A stretch of 64,000 nucleotides of DNA, taken from NCBI RefSeq assembly GCF_003228315.1, contig NZ_CP029693.1, positions 992,001 to 1,056,000 on the forward strand. Reading direction: 5' to 3'. Position numbers and translations under genes: made by a program. Origin of the DNA: Pseudomonas putida. GTDB taxonomy: Bacteria > Pseudomonadota > Gammaproteobacteria > Pseudomonadales > Pseudomonadaceae. The notes under the pieces are model-generated. The model saw nothing but the letters and a program-made list of their open reading frames with translations, was not told where the DNA came from and searched no databases. The first letter of the stretch is position 1; each line of letters begins with the position of its first letter. Shown piece after piece: positions 9,096 to 18,091 of this stretch.

Positions 9096-9536
9096 TCAGC
9101 GCTGCACGAGCGAAGAACGAAGGTCGGCGATGTGCTCGCCGTCCTGGTTGGTCACGCGGGTTTCCTGCACCACGAATTGCAGCGCCCCGCCCTTCTTCTC
9201 ATACACATCGACGATTCGTGTATCGAAGGTCAGCACGTCACCGGCAAACGCCATGCGGTGGTAGTTGAACTCCTGCTCGGCGTGCAGGATGCGTCCCAGG
9301 TCAAAGCCCATGATGTCTTCGACGATGGCCTGTGGATTGCGGCCTTCGCTTTCCAGGCACAGCAGGAACGTCGGTGGCACCGGCAAGGCCTTGTAGCCGG
9401 AAGCCTTGGCCACGGCTTCATCGGTGTACACCGGGTCGGTTTCGCCAATGGCCTTGGCGAAGAAACGCAGGCGGCCCTTTTCCACTTCGCTGGTGGTGAC
9501 GCCGAGGGAGCGGCCGATCAGACTTTTGTCTGCCAT
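9096..9536 (-). CDS. MaoC N-terminal-type (FAS1-like) dehydratase subunit, probably non-catalytic partner
   Basis: 146 residues of hot-dog fold (MaoC_dehydrat_N type; starts MADKSLIGRSLG). Where catalytic family members carry G-D-x-N-P-[LIV]-H, this protein reads FAKAIGETDPVYTDE: the catalytic Asp is shifted or absent and the His is Tyr. This matches HadA-type subunits, which bind the acyl chain but depend on a HadB-type partner for chemistry. The partner gene follows after ten bases. A shared transcript and an obligate heterodimer are inferred. Confidence 0.8.
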   Translation of the reverse strand: MADKSLIGRSLGVTTSEVEKGRLRFFAKAIGETDPVYTDEAVAKASGYKALPVPPTFLLCLESEGRNPQAIVEDIMGFDLGRILHAEQEFNYHRMAFAGDVLTFDTRIVDVYEKKGGALQFVVQETRVTNQDGEHIADLRSSLVQR

Positions 9537-9602
9537 TTCAATTGATTCCTGTCCGTTATCAGGTTCTCGCGCACCCGTCGGGGTACGCGAACCGGGAAGC
9601 GA

Positions 9603-10790
9603 TCAGCCGCGACCAAAGAGCGTGACGACACCGGCGCCGCCCAGGCCCAGGTTGTGCTGCAACGCGTGTTGCAAACCTTCGACCTGACGTGCGCCAGCGG
9701 TCCCGCGCAACTGATGAGTCAGCTCGAAGCACTGCGCCAACCCGGTGGCACCCAGCGGGTGCCCCTTGGAGAGCAGGCCGCCCGACGGGTTGATCACCAC
9801 CTGGCCGCCGTAGGTGTTGTCGCCATCCATGACGAACTTCTCGCCACCGCCGACCGGGCAGAAACCCAGGCCTTCGTAGGTCAGCAGTTCGTTGTGGGCG
9901 AAGCAGTCGTGCAGCTCGCAAACACGGATGTCCTCGGGACCGACGCCGGCCTTTTCGTAGACTTCGTTGGCTGCCTGACGGGTCATGCCGACGCCGACCA
10001 CACTGATCATCGACGGAGGATCGAAGGCGTCCGGCTTATCGGTCGCCAGCGCCTGGGCGAGGATGGTCACGTCGGTGCGCAGGCCGTGCTTCTTGGCAAA
10101 ACGCTCGGAAACGATGATTGCCGCCGCGCCACCACAGGTTGGCGGGCAGGCCATCAGGCGGGTCATCACCCCTTCCCAGACCACCTGGTCGGCCATCACT
10201 TCTTCGGTGGTCACGACTTTGCGGAACACCGCCAGCGGGTTGTTGGCCGCGTGACGGCTGGCCTTGGCGCGGATCGCGGCGAAGGTTTGCATGCTGGTGC
10301 CGTACTTCTCCATGTGCTCCTTGCCCGCGCCGCCGAAGAACATCAGCGCGCCCGGCATGCCGACACCTTCGGGGAACGCGGCAGCGGAGGCGTCAAAGCC
10401 CTTGCCCATGGTCAGGGGACGGTCGGTCCAGAAGTTCTTCAGGGCACCCGGCTGCATCTGTTCGAAGCCGAAGGCCAGCGCGCAATCGACCGCGCCGCTT
10501 TCCACCGCCTGGCGTGCCAGGTACAGCGCGGTGGAACCGCTGGCGCAGTTGTTGTTGACGTTGATCACCGGAATCCCGGTCATCCCCACTTCGTACAGCG
10601 CCGATTGGCCACAGGTGGAGTCGCCATAGACGTACCCGGCGTAGGCCTGCTGCACCAGCTCATAGCCGATACCGGCATCCTGCAACGCCTGACGTACCGC
10701 CTGCGCGCCCATCTCGATGTAGGAACCACTGGCGCCAGGCTTGGCGAACTGAATCATGCCGACGCCGGCAATGTAGGTTTTCTGTGACAT
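9603..10790 (-). CDS. SCP-x/lipid-transfer-type thiolase
   Basis: 395 residues. The nucleophile Cys lies in VNNNCASGSTAL; CELHDCFAHNE and GGLLSKGHPLGATGLAQ supply the catalytic His residues. This HDCF form of motif is typical of the SCP2/SCP-x thiolase branch rather than FadA. That branch cleaves 3-ketoacyl-CoAs with bulky or alpha-methyl-branched chains, for example sterol side chains, releasing acetyl- or propionyl-CoA. ATG at 10790 follows GGGGAGAACGTG; an in-frame GTG three bases upstream is less well placed. A 66-base gap precedes the MaoC pair. Confidence 0.85.
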   Translation of the reverse strand: MSQKTYIAGVGMIQFAKPGASGSYIEMGAQAVRQALQDAGIGYELVQQAYAGYVYGDSTCGQSALYEVGMTGIPVINVNNNCASGSTALYLARQAVESGAVDCALAFGFEQMQPGALKNFWTDRPLTMGKGFDASAAAFPEGVGMPGALMFFGGAGKEHMEKYGTSMQTFAAIRAKASRHAANNPLAVFRKVVTTEEVMADQVVWEGVMTRLMACPPTCGGAAAIIVSERFAKKHGLRTDVTILAQALATDKPDAFDPPSMISVVGVGMTRQAANEVYEKAGVGPEDIRVCELHDCFAHNELLTYEGLGFCPVGGGEKFVMDGDNTYGGQVVINPSGGLLSKGHPLGATGLAQCFELTHQLRGTAGARQVEGLQHALQHNLGLGGAGVVTLFGRG

Positions 10791-10944
10791 CACGTTCTCC
10801 CCGGATTGATTGACGGAGCCCTGGCCTTCTCATGCCTTCGTGGCTCCATGACGCCATGGTTGCGTACCAACCCTCGGGCTGTATCCCGCTCACAGGGAGT
10901 GGGATGGGGTGGGTTGCCGATCTGCAAAAACACAAACCCAAAAC

Positions 10945-11036
10945 CTGTAGGAGCGAGCCTGCTCGCGATAGCAATCTGTCAGGCGACTCAAATGTTGAAT
11001 GTTCTGCCGCCATCGCGAGCAGGCTCGCTCCTGCAG
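10945..11036. repeat. REP doublet upstream of the thiolase gene
   Basis: Left copy CTGTAGGAGCGAGCCTGCTC and an inverted right copy ending in GCTCCTGCAG (one change from CTACAG) surround a ~44-base loop. It fills much of the 257-base gap between the racemase-like and thiolase genes, so the thiolase operon may have its own promoter here. Confidence 0.9.
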
Positions 11037-11047
11037 GGGGCGGGGTG

Positions 11048-12175
11048 TCAGGCGATAGCGCCGGCTGAGCGCAGCTCGCCAATACGGGCATCGTCCAGCC
11101 CCATCTCACGGAGTATGTCGAGGGTATGCTCGCCGTTTTTCACCACCCTACCCGCCGTGGCCGGTGTGCGGCTCAAGCGCGGGGCCGGGGCCGGGTGGGT
11201 CACACCGTCGGTCTGCATGAAGGTGCCTCGGGCCTGGTGGTGCGGGTGCAAGGCGGCTTCGTTGAAGTCCAGCACCGGGGCGAAGCAGACGTCGGTGCCG
11301 TCCAGCAGTTCGCACCATTGATCCCGCGTGCGGGTCAGGAACATCGCTTCGAGCTTGCTGCGCAGTGCCGGCCACTGACGGCGGTCCCACTGTTTTTCGA
11401 ACGCCGGGTCATCGATCTGGCACAGCTCCATCAGCAGCCGGTAGAACTGCGGTTCGATGGAGCCGATCGAGACAAAGCCGCCATCGGCGCACGCGTAGCA
11501 ACCATAAAACGGCGCGCCGCCATCGAAGATGTTTTCCCCGCGACCGCGCCACTCCCCGCTCTGCTTGAACTCGTAGTACATGGTGCTGAGCAGCGCGGCG
11601 CCGTCAGAAATGGCCGCATCCACCACCTGTCCCTTGCCGGATTTCTGCGCCTCGAACAGCGCACTGACAATGCCGAACGCGAGGAACATCGCACCGCCGC
11701 CCATGTCCCCGGCCAGATGCAGCGGTGGCGTGGGTTCGCGGTCGGAGTGGCCCATGGCATGCAGCGCGCCGGTGATGGCGAGGTAGTTGAGGTCATGGCC
11801 GGCGACGGGCGCCAACGGACCGGTCTGCCCCCAGCCGGTCATGCGTCCGTAGACCAGGCGCGGGTTGCGTTGCAGGCACTGGACCGGGCCGAGTCCCAGG
11901 CGCTCCATGACACCGGGACGAAAACCCTCGATCAGTACGTCGGCGCCTTCGATCAATTGCATCAGGACTTCCACCGCGCCGGGCCGGCGCGGATCGATCC
12001 CCAGGCTGCGGCGGCCCCGGCTGATCACGCTGCCGTCGCCGTTGAGGAAACCGGCGACCAATCGGTCGACCCGAATCACCTCGGCGCCCATATCGGCCAG
12101 CAACATGGCTGCGAAAGGCGCGGGCCCTATCGCGTTCATCTCGACTACCTTCACACCTGCCAGTGGACCTGCCAT
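11048..12175 (-). CDS. CaiB/BaiF CoA-transferase family protein, alpha-methylacyl-CoA racemase-like
   Basis: 375 residues, the length expected of alpha-methylacyl-CoA racemases. The N-terminus MAGPLAGVKVVEMNAIGPAPFAAMLLADMGAEVIRVDR (in parts) is the family hallmark. Also visible are SLGIDPRRPGAVEVLMQLI, DVLIEGFRPGVMERLGLGP, YGRMTGWGQTGP and AGHDLNYLAITGAL. The GHDLNY form is typical of AMACR-like rather than formyl-CoA transferase members. Racemisation of (2R)-methylacyl-CoA to the (2S) form is needed before the dehydrogenase step for methyl-branched chains, fitting the SCP-x-type thiolase downstream. A CoA transferase role remains possible. Confidence 0.8.
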   Translation of the reverse strand: MAGPLAGVKVVEMNAIGPAPFAAMLLADMGAEVIRVDRLVAGFLNGDGSVISRGRRSLGIDPRRPGAVEVLMQLIEGADVLIEGFRPGVMERLGLGPVQCLQRNPRLVYGRMTGWGQTGPLAPVAGHDLNYLAITGALHAMGHSDREPTPPLHLAGDMGGGAMFLAFGIVSALFEAQKSGKGQVVDAAISDGAALLSTMYYEFKQSGEWRGRGENIFDGGAPFYGCYACADGGFVSIGSIEPQFYRLLMELCQIDDPAFEKQWDRRQWPALRSKLEAMFLTRTRDQWCELLDGTDVCFAPVLDFNEAALHPHHQARGTFMQTDGVTHPAPAPRLSRTPATAGRVVKNGEHTLDILREMGLDDARIGELRSAGAIA

Positions 12176-12198
12176 CGCTTATCTCTCTCATTGTTGGA

Positions 12199-12214
12199 TG
12201 CATGGCTGCATGCA
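12199..12214. promoter_or_regulatory. Inverted repeat TGCATG-N4-CATGCA
   Basis: Perfect six-base arms with a four-base spacer (GCTG) end 24 bases before the ATG of the racemase-like gene. Position and symmetry suit an operator or activator site for the divergent promoters. It may also be chance; no matching copy was noticed elsewhere in the window. Confidence 0.3.
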
Positions 12215-12410
12215 CGCGATGCGTATTGCAGCGCGCAACAGGCTAGCCAGCCCCATGGGGGAGACAATCGCTCGAACGAGTGAAGTTCAGGCCACAGGCA
12301 GGGACCGCTTGCGCAAGGCGGCCTTGTCACGGCAGAACGGCGTTGCAATATGCGTCGGACAAAAGCTGGAAAAAGACAGACTGATGCAGTCAGTGAGGGC
12401 ACAAAAATAC

Positions 12411-12502
12411 CTGTAGGAGCGAGCCTGCTCGCGATGACGGCTCAATGGACAACATCTATGTTGCCTTATAGACCGCTATCGCGAGCAGGCTCGCTCCTAC
12501 AG
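12411..12502. repeat. REP doublet upstream of the plus-strand LAL gene
   Basis: Inverted copies of CTGTAGGAGCGAGCCTGCTC surround a 45-base loop that itself contains a short inverted repeat (CAACAT..ATGTTG). The end is 34 bases from the chosen LAL start. Confidence 0.9.
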
Positions 12503-12535
12503 GGTTTGTGTACACACTGGATGCTGGAGCAAAAC

Positions 12536-15259
12536 ATGCCTGACCGCCCGGACCTGTTGGCCCGCCTGACCCTCGTCCCGCCCCTTGGCGACACCCGGGA
12601 TGCGGCGGCAACGCCTGATGCGATGTTTCATGCCTCGCAAATCCACCCGGAAAAATTTCGCGTGCCGGGCGCTGCACCCAGTCATTTGCAGCGTGAACAT
12701 CTTCTGGACCGCATGGACGTCTCAGACGCCACGCGACTTATCCTGATCGAGGCCGCCGCGGGTTTCGGCAAGACCACATTGCTGCGCCAGTACCGCGAGC
12801 GTTGCCTGGCCCATGGGCGTCAGGTGCTATGGCTGACCCTGGATACAGCCGACAATGAACTGCGGCGCCTGACCGCTCATCTTCACGTCGCCGTGCAGGC
12901 ATTGAGTACCGGAGACGAGAAACCGGCCGACTTCAGCCCCCGGGTCCTGCTCGACAAACTGGCCATGCAAAACCTGCCCTTCGCGATCTTTCTCGACGAC
13001 TTTGAAACCCTGAAGTCTGCGCCGACACTCGATTTCGTGCGGCAATTGCTGACTGCCCTGCCGTCTCGCGGGCAACTGGTCATCGCGTCAAGAAGCACGC
13101 CGCCGATCGCTCTGGGTCGTTTGCGCGCCCACGGGCAACTGCTCGACATCAGCACCGACGCCCTGCGCATGAGCCTTGAAGAGACCACATTATTCCTTCG
13201 TGACAAGTGCGGCCTGTCCCTTGCGGATGCAGAGATTGCCATGCTGCAACAGCGCACCGAGGGCTGGATCACCGCGCTTTACCTGAGCACGCTGTCGTTG
13301 CAGGGGCGAACGGCACCGGCGGATTTCGTGGCGTCACTTTCCGGGGCAAACCTGGAACTGGCCGATTATCTGGCCGAAGACATCCTGGGCCGGCAGTCCG
13401 GGGAATGTCGCCAGTTCCTGCTGCACAGCAGCGTCCTCGGGCGCTTCAGTGCAGCGCTGTGCGACGCCGTAACCGGGCGTCAGGACAGTCAGGCCATGAT
13501 CGACCACCTGCAACGGGCCAATCTGTTCATTCAACCGACGGATGAGCAGCATCAGTGGTTTCGTTATCACCCGTTGTTCACTGATTTTTTGCGCCGTGCC
13601 CTCGAACGCCAGTCCCCCGGACGGGCCAAACAACTGCATGCACGGGCGGCCCTCTGGTACCTGGCACACAACCAACCGGCCAACGCCATCGAGCATTACC
13701 TGCTGGCCGGTGACGCCGACAACGCCAGCCGGCAGATCGACCGGCACCTGGATGGGTTGATCGATGCCGGCCGATTGCGCTGGCTGTTGCGCTGGTTCCA
13801 GCAAATTCCCGATCAGACACTCGATGGTTACCCCCGGCTGATCCTTGCCTACGCCTGGACACTGGTGCTCGATCATCGCTATCAGGACGCCATGCAATGG
13901 GTCGAACGGCATCACGACACCCAGGAAATGGGCACCATACGCTGCCTGTTGCAGGTGTTTACCGACCAGGTCGATGCGGCGTATGCCACCGCCCTGGTAG
14001 AGATCGAGCGGGTGTCGCCGGACGACGTATTGCAGTACGGCATGCTCGCGACCACGCTGGCCTACTGCATGGTCGCGACCGGTCGCTATGAACAGGCGCG
14101 AGCGCTGCTGACCCGGATGGCCAGCCAGGGTCCGCAGAACCGTTCGGCACTGGTCGACAGCATCGCGGTCTGCGTGGAGTGCATCCTGGACTTGATCCTG
14201 GGGCGGCTGGAAAGCGCCGTTGCCCGCTTGCAAGCCGCCAGCGAGGAGCAGGCACGCAGGCCCGAAGGCAAGTGGGCGGGCGGCAGGCCTTCGCTGGATA
14301 CCCTGCGCGCGATGTCGCGCTATGAACAGGACGAACTTTCGCAAGCCCGCCAGCTGCTCAGTGATATTCCGGCCTACGCCCTCGACAGCGGCGGCCCGGA
14401 CCCGATGATCATCCGCCATGTGCTGCTCGCCCGCATCGCCTGGCTACAGGGTCAACGCAGCACCTGGGTGCGACATCTGGCAGCGCTCGAACAACTGGGC
14501 CGGCGCAGCGGTTCGCTGCGGATTCGTTGTGCGGCGTGGCTGGAGCGCGCCCGTGTCGCAACCCTGGAAAACCGCCTGGACATCGCTGCGCAGGCCTTGC
14601 ATAACGCCGACCTTGCGGGGAACTGGGGCAGTCCTGATCTGGTGCTGCACAGCTGCGACACCGATACCCCCTTCATCGCCCATCAGAGATTGCGCATCGC
14701 CAAGGGTGAATTCGTTATCGCCGCCGAAGCCTTGCAACCGGCTATCGACGAGGCCCAGGCCCGCCAGCATCACCGACGGGCGCTGAAACTGCGCTTGTTG
14801 CATGCCCTGGCGCTGGAAGGCCTGGGACGACATAAAGAAGCACTGGACACCCTCACGCCGGCCTTGCGCCTGGCCAGCGACGAGGGCTTCATCCGCACCT
14901 TTCTCGATGAAGGTCCGGCCCTGGCCAGACTGCTACAGCGTTGGGCGGTGACGTTCAAGGCGCAGTGCAAGAGCCACGGTATCGCCCCCGGTTTTCTGAC
15001 GGACCTGCTGCAACGCAGTGCCCTGTCGGGCACACAGGCCGAAGCCGATCCTGAAGAAGCGGACACTCAACTGACCACCCGCGAGTTCCATGTCATCCGT
15101 TTGCTGGCCGCCGGCAACCGTAACCGGGCGATTGCCGAGCAGATGCATTTGTCCGAACACACGGTCAAGACCCACTTGCGCAACGTCAGCGCGAAACTCG
15201 GGGCGCGAAATCGCACGGAAGTCATCGCCATCGCCCGCGCCAGGGGCTTGCTCGATTGA
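12536..15259 (+). CDS. LuxR-family LAL (MalT-type) transcriptional regulator
   Basis: 907 residues from ATG 12536. Residues 70-85 contain the P-loop (EAAAGFGKTTLL) and residues ~145-150 a Walker B-like FLDDFE. A helical repeat region makes up the middle. The last ~65 residues are a LuxR DNA-binding domain (LTTREFHVIRLLAAGNRNRA..SEHTVKTHLRNVSAKLG). The start was chosen because GGAG lies upstream and the region before it is a REP doublet. It is likely an inducer-responsive ATPase activator of the surrounding catabolic genes. It converges with the next LAL gene with only six bases between their stops. Confidence 0.85.
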   Translation: MPDRPDLLARLTLVPPLGDTRDAAATPDAMFHASQIHPEKFRVPGAAPSHLQREHLLDRMDVSDATRLILIEAAAGFGKTTLLRQYRERCLAHGRQVLWLTLDTADNELRRLTAHLHVAVQALSTGDEKPADFSPRVLLDKLAMQNLPFAIFLDDFETLKSAPTLDFVRQLLTALPSRGQLVIASRSTPPIALGRLRAHGQLLDISTDALRMSLEETTLFLRDKCGLSLADAEIAMLQQRTEGWITALYLSTLSLQGRTAPADFVASLSGANLELADYLAEDILGRQSGECRQFLLHSSVLGRFSAALCDAVTGRQDSQAMIDHLQRANLFIQPTDEQHQWFRYHPLFTDFLRRALERQSPGRAKQLHARAALWYLAHNQPANAIEHYLLAGDADNASRQIDRHLDGLIDAGRLRWLLRWFQQIPDQTLDGYPRLILAYAWTLVLDHRYQDAMQWVERHHDTQEMGTIRCLLQVFTDQVDAAYATALVEIERVSPDDVLQYGMLATTLAYCMVATGRYEQARALLTRMASQGPQNRSALVDSIAVCVECILDLILGRLESAVARLQAASEEQARRPEGKWAGGRPSLDTLRAMSRYEQDELSQARQLLSDIPAYALDSGGPDPMIIRHVLLARIAWLQGQRSTWVRHLAALEQLGRRSGSLRIRCAAWLERARVATLENRLDIAAQALHNADLAGNWGSPDLVLHSCDTDTPFIAHQRLRIAKGEFVIAAEALQPAIDEAQARQHHRRALKLRLLHALALEGLGRHKEALDTLTPALRLASDEGFIRTFLDEGPALARLLQRWAVTFKAQCKSHGIAPGFLTDLLQRSALSGTQAEADPEEADTQLTTREFHVIRLLAAGNRNRAIAEQMHLSEHTVKTHLRNVSAKLGARNRTEVIAIARARGLLD

Positions 15260-15265
15260 AGGAGG

Positions 15266-17731
15266 TCAGTCCAGCACCCCCATCGCCTTGGCTTGCATCA
15301 CCGCCTGGGTTCGTCGCTTGACCCCCAGTTTGTGATTGATGTGCACGGTGTGGGCCTTGACGGTGTTGAGGGAAATGAACAGCTGATTGCTGATCTCCTG
15401 GTTGGACAAGCCTTGCGCCACCAGCTTCAGCACCGCCACTTCTCGTGGCGTCAGCTCCTGGCCGGGGCGTGTTTCCGCTCGCACGTTCGGCGCTGCCAGC
15501 GGTACGGTTTCTCGGCTGAATGACGCTGCCGATTGTGCATCGATGCGTGCCAATGCCCGCCGAACCTCGCTGACCAGGTTGCCGAAACAGCGGTTTGAGC
15601 AGTCTGCCAGCAACAACTCCAGCCGCTGTCGTGCCGCTTCAACTTGCCCGGTGCCCTGCTCGCCCAGCGCCGCCATCAGCTCGATGCGCTGGTGCAACGA
15701 AGGCGCATGCAGCGGTGGCAGGCGGGGGGTATCGCCCCGGATAGAGGCCAGTGCCGCCTGCGCCATCGGCAGCATTCGTTCCCAGGCCTCTTGCCGTGCC
15801 AGCAAGCGCAACTGCTGATAAACGATGACCGATTGATAGCAGTTGTCCTTGATCTTCGCGCACTGCATGGCCCGCGTCGCCATGCTCACGTAGATCCGTG
15901 CCTGCTCAAGGTCACCTCGGCAGGCGTGCAACTCCGAAAGCCCGAGCAGTGCGTGCAAGGTGTAGGGGTCGCCGCTGTCCGTGCCGTGCTCCAGCGCCAT
16001 GCGCAGCGCTTTCTCGCTGGCGTCCAACTCACCGCGCAACAGGTGCAGTTCGCCCTGCAACAAGTGCAGGCGCCCCAGCATCAGGCTGTGCCGGCCACTG
16101 AGCCTGGCGACCAGGCCGAAGCATTCCCGCACCAGCCGCTCGGCTTCGGTCAGCGCGCCGTTGAGAATCAATTGGCGGATGCGATCGGCGTTGATGAGCA
16201 CCTCGCTGGCCAGGCATCCCTGATGCCGTGCCAGTGCCAGGCATTGCTGCAACAGGCGTTCGGCCTGCAAGGTTTCGCCTGCGGCCATCGAGACCCGGGC
16301 CAGCGTCGAATAGCACAGGAACGAGGATTGCCAATCCCGCAGTTCCAGGTGCTGCAAGGCGGATTCGCAATGCTCGAAGGCCCCTTCGGCATTGCCCAGC
16401 AGGCCCTGCAACGTACCTTCCAACGCTTGCCAGTTGGCCAGGATGCGAACGTTGATCGACGCCTTGGGGTGCGGGGAAATCCTCGCCAGCCGGGCGATGC
16501 AGGCTTGCGCTTCATCCAGCCGCCAGCTGCTGAGCAATGCCCGGGCATTCATGTAGATCAGATTGGGCGTGCACTCCAGCAGGCGCGAGGGCAAGCGCGC
16601 GCGCCAGTCGAGCCAGGTGAACAGGTTGCGTTCGTTCAGCAGCCAGTCCAGTGTCAGGCGCTCCATGTAGCAGGCCGCTTCATCCACATAACCGATGGAC
16701 AGCGCCAGTTCGACGGCCTCGTCGACGAACCCGTCATTGCACAGCAGGCGGCAGGCGCTCAAGCGCAACTGGCTGATGCCGGCGGCACTCATTTCCCCCT
16801 GCAGCGCCCGCGCCACGGCAGGCAACAGGCAGTACCAGTGCGCGTCATTGTCCAGCGGTAGAAAGAACGCTTGTGACTGCAACAGGCGCAGAAAAATGCT
16901 GCCGCCATCGAGGTCCGGCCACAGCTGCTGGCAATGGGCGGTCGATACCCGTGGCAACTGCGCAATGCCGAGCAACATCTTGCGCTCGTCGGCATCAACC
17001 CGGGCCAGCAGTTCGCCGCCCAGATAGTCGCGCATCCACAACTCCCCTGCCCGCTCCTGACGCCCGGCTGCGTTCAACAGCAGATACGTGCCGGCGCACC
17101 AGCCATGGGTCTGGCGCCACAGCGTGTCGCGCACGACAGGCTCGGCGCTGGCTTCGAACGACGTCACCACGGCGTCGAATTCTTCTCGGTCGAAGGCCAG
17201 TTGCCCGGCGCCCAGTTCCAGCAATTGCCCTTCCAGCAGCAGGCGCGGGAGTTTCCAGGACGGGCGTTGTCGGCAACTGACCCAAAGCTGTACCTGCCCC
17301 TGCGCGCGTAACAACCGATCGATCCATTCATCGAGCTCAGGGCTGGATTGCGCCGGGTAGTCATCCAGCACCAGCCACCAAACGTCCGGGCTGCGTGCCA
17401 GCCATTCCAGCAACGCCAGCGGTTCGCGCGCCTCGGTGCCAACACTCGCAGCCAGTCGTTCGCAAAATTGCCCGAGTGTCAGCTGCCGCCCTTCCAGATC
17501 AAGCCATGCGCAATGTTCAGCGGTGCGTTGGCGCAGGCACTCGTTGAGCAACGCCGTCTTGCCATATCCGGCCGGGGCACACAGCAGGCGCAGACGCGGT
17601 GCACGCGCCAGCAGCTCGTCGACCAGCCGCGTTCGAGGCAAGTAGACGGGCGCCGACCTGGGCGGATGCGCCGGTCGAGCAATAGCGTCAACCGCGGTGT
17701 TTTGCTCCCGACACGACATTGAAACGAGCAT
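15266..17731 (-). CDS. LuxR-family LAL transcriptional regulator
   Basis: 821 residues from ATG 17731. The P-loop CAPAGYGKTALL is at residues ~51-62 and VLDDYP follows near residue 125. TPR-like helices fill the centre. The C-terminus is a LuxR domain (LTPREVAVLKLVAQGLSNQE..LNTVKAHTVHINHKLGVKRR). AGGAGGG sits about ten bases before the chosen start; an upstream in-frame ATG at 17815 lacks such a site. It is transcribed divergently from the DUF1302 operon, so it is the first candidate regulator of that operon. It is clearly distinct in sequence from the other two LAL proteins. Confidence 0.85.
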   Translation of the reverse strand: MLVSMSCREQNTAVDAIARPAHPPRSAPVYLPRTRLVDELLARAPRLRLLCAPAGYGKTALLNECLRQRTAEHCAWLDLEGRQLTLGQFCERLAASVGTEAREPLALLEWLARSPDVWWLVLDDYPAQSSPELDEWIDRLLRAQGQVQLWVSCRQRPSWKLPRLLLEGQLLELGAGQLAFDREEFDAVVTSFEASAEPVVRDTLWRQTHGWCAGTYLLLNAAGRQERAGELWMRDYLGGELLARVDADERKMLLGIAQLPRVSTAHCQQLWPDLDGGSIFLRLLQSQAFFLPLDNDAHWYCLLPAVARALQGEMSAAGISQLRLSACRLLCNDGFVDEAVELALSIGYVDEAACYMERLTLDWLLNERNLFTWLDWRARLPSRLLECTPNLIYMNARALLSSWRLDEAQACIARLARISPHPKASINVRILANWQALEGTLQGLLGNAEGAFEHCESALQHLELRDWQSSFLCYSTLARVSMAAGETLQAERLLQQCLALARHQGCLASEVLINADRIRQLILNGALTEAERLVRECFGLVARLSGRHSLMLGRLHLLQGELHLLRGELDASEKALRMALEHGTDSGDPYTLHALLGLSELHACRGDLEQARIYVSMATRAMQCAKIKDNCYQSVIVYQQLRLLARQEAWERMLPMAQAALASIRGDTPRLPPLHAPSLHQRIELMAALGEQGTGQVEAARQRLELLLADCSNRCFGNLVSEVRRALARIDAQSAASFSRETVPLAAPNVRAETRPGQELTPREVAVLKLVAQGLSNQEISNQLFISLNTVKAHTVHINHKLGVKRRTQAVMQAKAMGVLD

Positions 17732-17877
17732 GGGCGCGCAGCCCTCCTGAAGTACGCCAGGGTTGCCTGGACAAGAATTCGTGCAATCTTCGCGCGCGTG
17801 GAACGGCAGCCCCATCCGTCATTCGAGGTATTTTGACTGGAAGGTCAGTGTATTGATGAAAAACTGACCAATCCCCC

Positions 17878-17970
17878 CTGTGGGAGCAAAGCTTGCTCGC
17901 GATAGCGGTGGGCCAGTCACAGCAGCATTGACTGTACTGACGCCATCGCGAGCAAGCTTTGCTCCTACAG
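17878..17970. repeat. Variant REP doublet
   Basis: The arms read CTGTGGGAGCAAAGCTTGCT and AGCAAGCTTTGCTCCTACAG. Compensated changes in both arms keep the palindrome, so this is a distinct subfamily of the GAGCGAGCCTGCTCGC repeat. The loop is about 45 bases. Confidence 0.9.
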
Positions 17971-18072
17971 GGGGCTTGTTACCTTCTGCAACATCCTCTT
18001 TCCCAACGTACCCGATAAGCCTCCAGCCCCACGCAAAAAAACACCGCCAGAACAGCGCAAATAATGCTTTCG

Positions 18073-18091
18073 GGTAATGCGCAAAATTACC
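18073..18091. promoter_or_regulatory. Inverted repeat GGTAAT-N7-ATTACC upstream of the DUF1302 operon
   Basis: Six-base perfect arms with a seven-base spacer lie 75 bases before the DUF1302 start codon. The adjacent direct repeats of GGCCTGC (18107-18124) are the type of arrangement used by MalT-like activators. Neither was matched to a known consensus. Confidence 0.35.

Larger units (their letters stand above)
12176..12535. other. Divergent intergenic region between racemase-like and LAL genes
   Basis: This 360-base gap holds no convincing gene. It contains an inverted repeat at 12199-12214 near the racemase-like start and a REP doublet at 12411-12502 before the LAL gene. Promoters for both directions must lie here, but no clear -35/-10 pair was recognised. 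A reading frame through the REP on the plus strand extends the LAL frame upstream but is repeat-derived. Confidence 0.6.

Noticed and set aside
12350..12535. N-terminal extension of the plus-strand LAL protein
   Set aside because: The extension translates the REP doublet; the ribosome site and conserved sequence begin at 12536.
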